Shown here piece after piece: positions 35,152-36,971 of a stretch of DNA of 36,971 nucleotides. The notes under the pieces are model-generated. The model was not told the origin of the DNA. It saw only the letters and a list, made by a program, of their open reading frames with translations, and made no database searches. The position numbers and the translations under genes are program-made. Source of the DNA: an uncultured Bacteroides sp. (lineage in GTDB: Bacteria > Bacteroidota > Bacteroidia > Bacteroidales > Bacteroidaceae); NCBI RefSeq assembly GCF_902491285.1, contig NZ_CABUHK010000059.1, forward strand, positions 1 to 36,971, in the 5' to 3' direction. Numbering within the stretch: position 1 is the stretch's first letter; every line of letters starts with the position of its first letter.

Positions 35152-35406
35152 ATGGCAAATCATAAATCATCACTGAAAAGAATCAGACAAGAAGAGACAA
35201 GAAGACTTCACAACAGATATTATGGCAAGACCATGAGAAACGCTGTTAGAAAGCTTCGCGCAACTACCGATAAAGCAGAAGCAGTTGCAATGTATCCGGG
35301 CATTACAAAGATGTTGGATAAGTTAGCTAAAACAAATGTGATCCACAAGAACAAAGCTAACAATCTGAAATCTAAGTTGGCTCTCTACATCAACAAGCTC
35401 GCTTAA
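35152..35406 (+). CDS. rpsT: 30S ribosomal protein S20
   Basis: An 84-residue, very basic helical protein ([21 protein letters not shown], then [15 protein letters not shown], ending [13 protein letters not shown]). It matches S20, a primary binder of the 16S rRNA 5' domain needed early in 30S assembly. Length is normal. It follows tRNA-Glu closely, likely in one transcript, and a strong terminator follows. Confidence 0.95.
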   Translation: MANHKSSLKRIRQEETRRLHNRYYGKTMRNAVRKLRATTDKAEAVAMYPGITKMLDKLAKTNVIHKNKANNLKSKLALYINKLA

Positions 35407-35438
35407 CAACAAGAATTTAATAATTCTACATAGCATCA

Positions 35439-35472
35439 GGCTGAACTTTAAAAGTTCGGCCTTTCTTGTTTA
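35439..35472 (+). terminator. Rho-independent terminator after rpsT
   Basis: GGCTGAACT pairs with AGTTCGGCC (one G-U) around TTAAA, followed by TTTCTTGTTT. Confidence 0.85.
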
Positions 35473-35499
35473 TAAACATCTGACTATCAGTTCTGTTAA

Positions 35500-36971
<1,472 letters not shown>

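Overview
The window comes from a human-gut-type Bacteroides chromosome. Three things point there: Bacteroides-style promoters (-33 TTTG and -7 TAnnTTTG) recur through it; it has a SusC/SusD polysaccharide utilization locus with a hybrid two-component regulator; and it has an Mfa1/Mfa2 (type V pilus) operon. Conserved housekeeping genes frame accessory modules. I ran no searches, so family names rest on recognising the sequences.

Layout. (1) 1-1.6 kb: 3' part of ftsZ, then a GatB/YqeY-domain gene and a large stem-loop terminator. (2) 1.9-20.6 kb: a polysaccharide utilization locus. Read leftward, it runs GH88 unsaturated uronyl hydrolase, SusC, SusD, a second SusC without the usual N-terminal plug extension, a second SusD, a stem-loop, a serine-type sulfatase and a GH30 hydrolase. 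A 1351-residue hybrid two-component sensor/regulator is divergent from it. (3) 20.7-21.4 kb: recO. (4) 21.5-29.5 kb: a phase-variable fimbrial module. A tyrosine recombinase is followed by a short segment bounded by perfect inverted repeats. That segment carries one strong Bacteroides promoter, which in this assembly points away from the fimbrial operon (OFF). The operon encodes DUF3575, DUF3868, DUF3575, a small basic protein, DUF3868 with an OmpA-like domain, Mfa1 and Mfa2. (5) 29.3-30.5 kb: more than 1 kb of non-coding DNA, made of terminator-like hairpins and a roughly 730-bp nested inverted-repeat element with repeated TATGAGAAAT boxes and a 22-bp tandem array. (6) 30.5-32.6 kb: an outer-membrane acyloxyacyl-hydrolase (PagL-like) protein and a lipoprotein in one operon. 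(7) 32.8-34.5 kb: an AAA-ATPase-like/PD-(D/E)XK protein. (8) 35.0-37.0 kb: tRNA-Glu, rpsT and the 5' part of gyrB.

How the genes fit together. The utilization locus should bind, import and degrade an acidic, probably sulfated glycan: the SusCD pairs handle uptake, the sulfatase removes sulfate, and GH88 and GH30 cut glycosidic bonds. The hybrid sensor should detect a breakdown product and switch on the GH88 and SusC promoters. In the fimbrial module the recombinase is well placed to flip the promoter segment, giving ON/OFF expression of a surface pilus. The strongest 'system' signals here are the recombinase, invertible promoter and duplicated DUF3575/DUF3868 fimbrial operon, and the unexplained nested repeat element just downstream of it.
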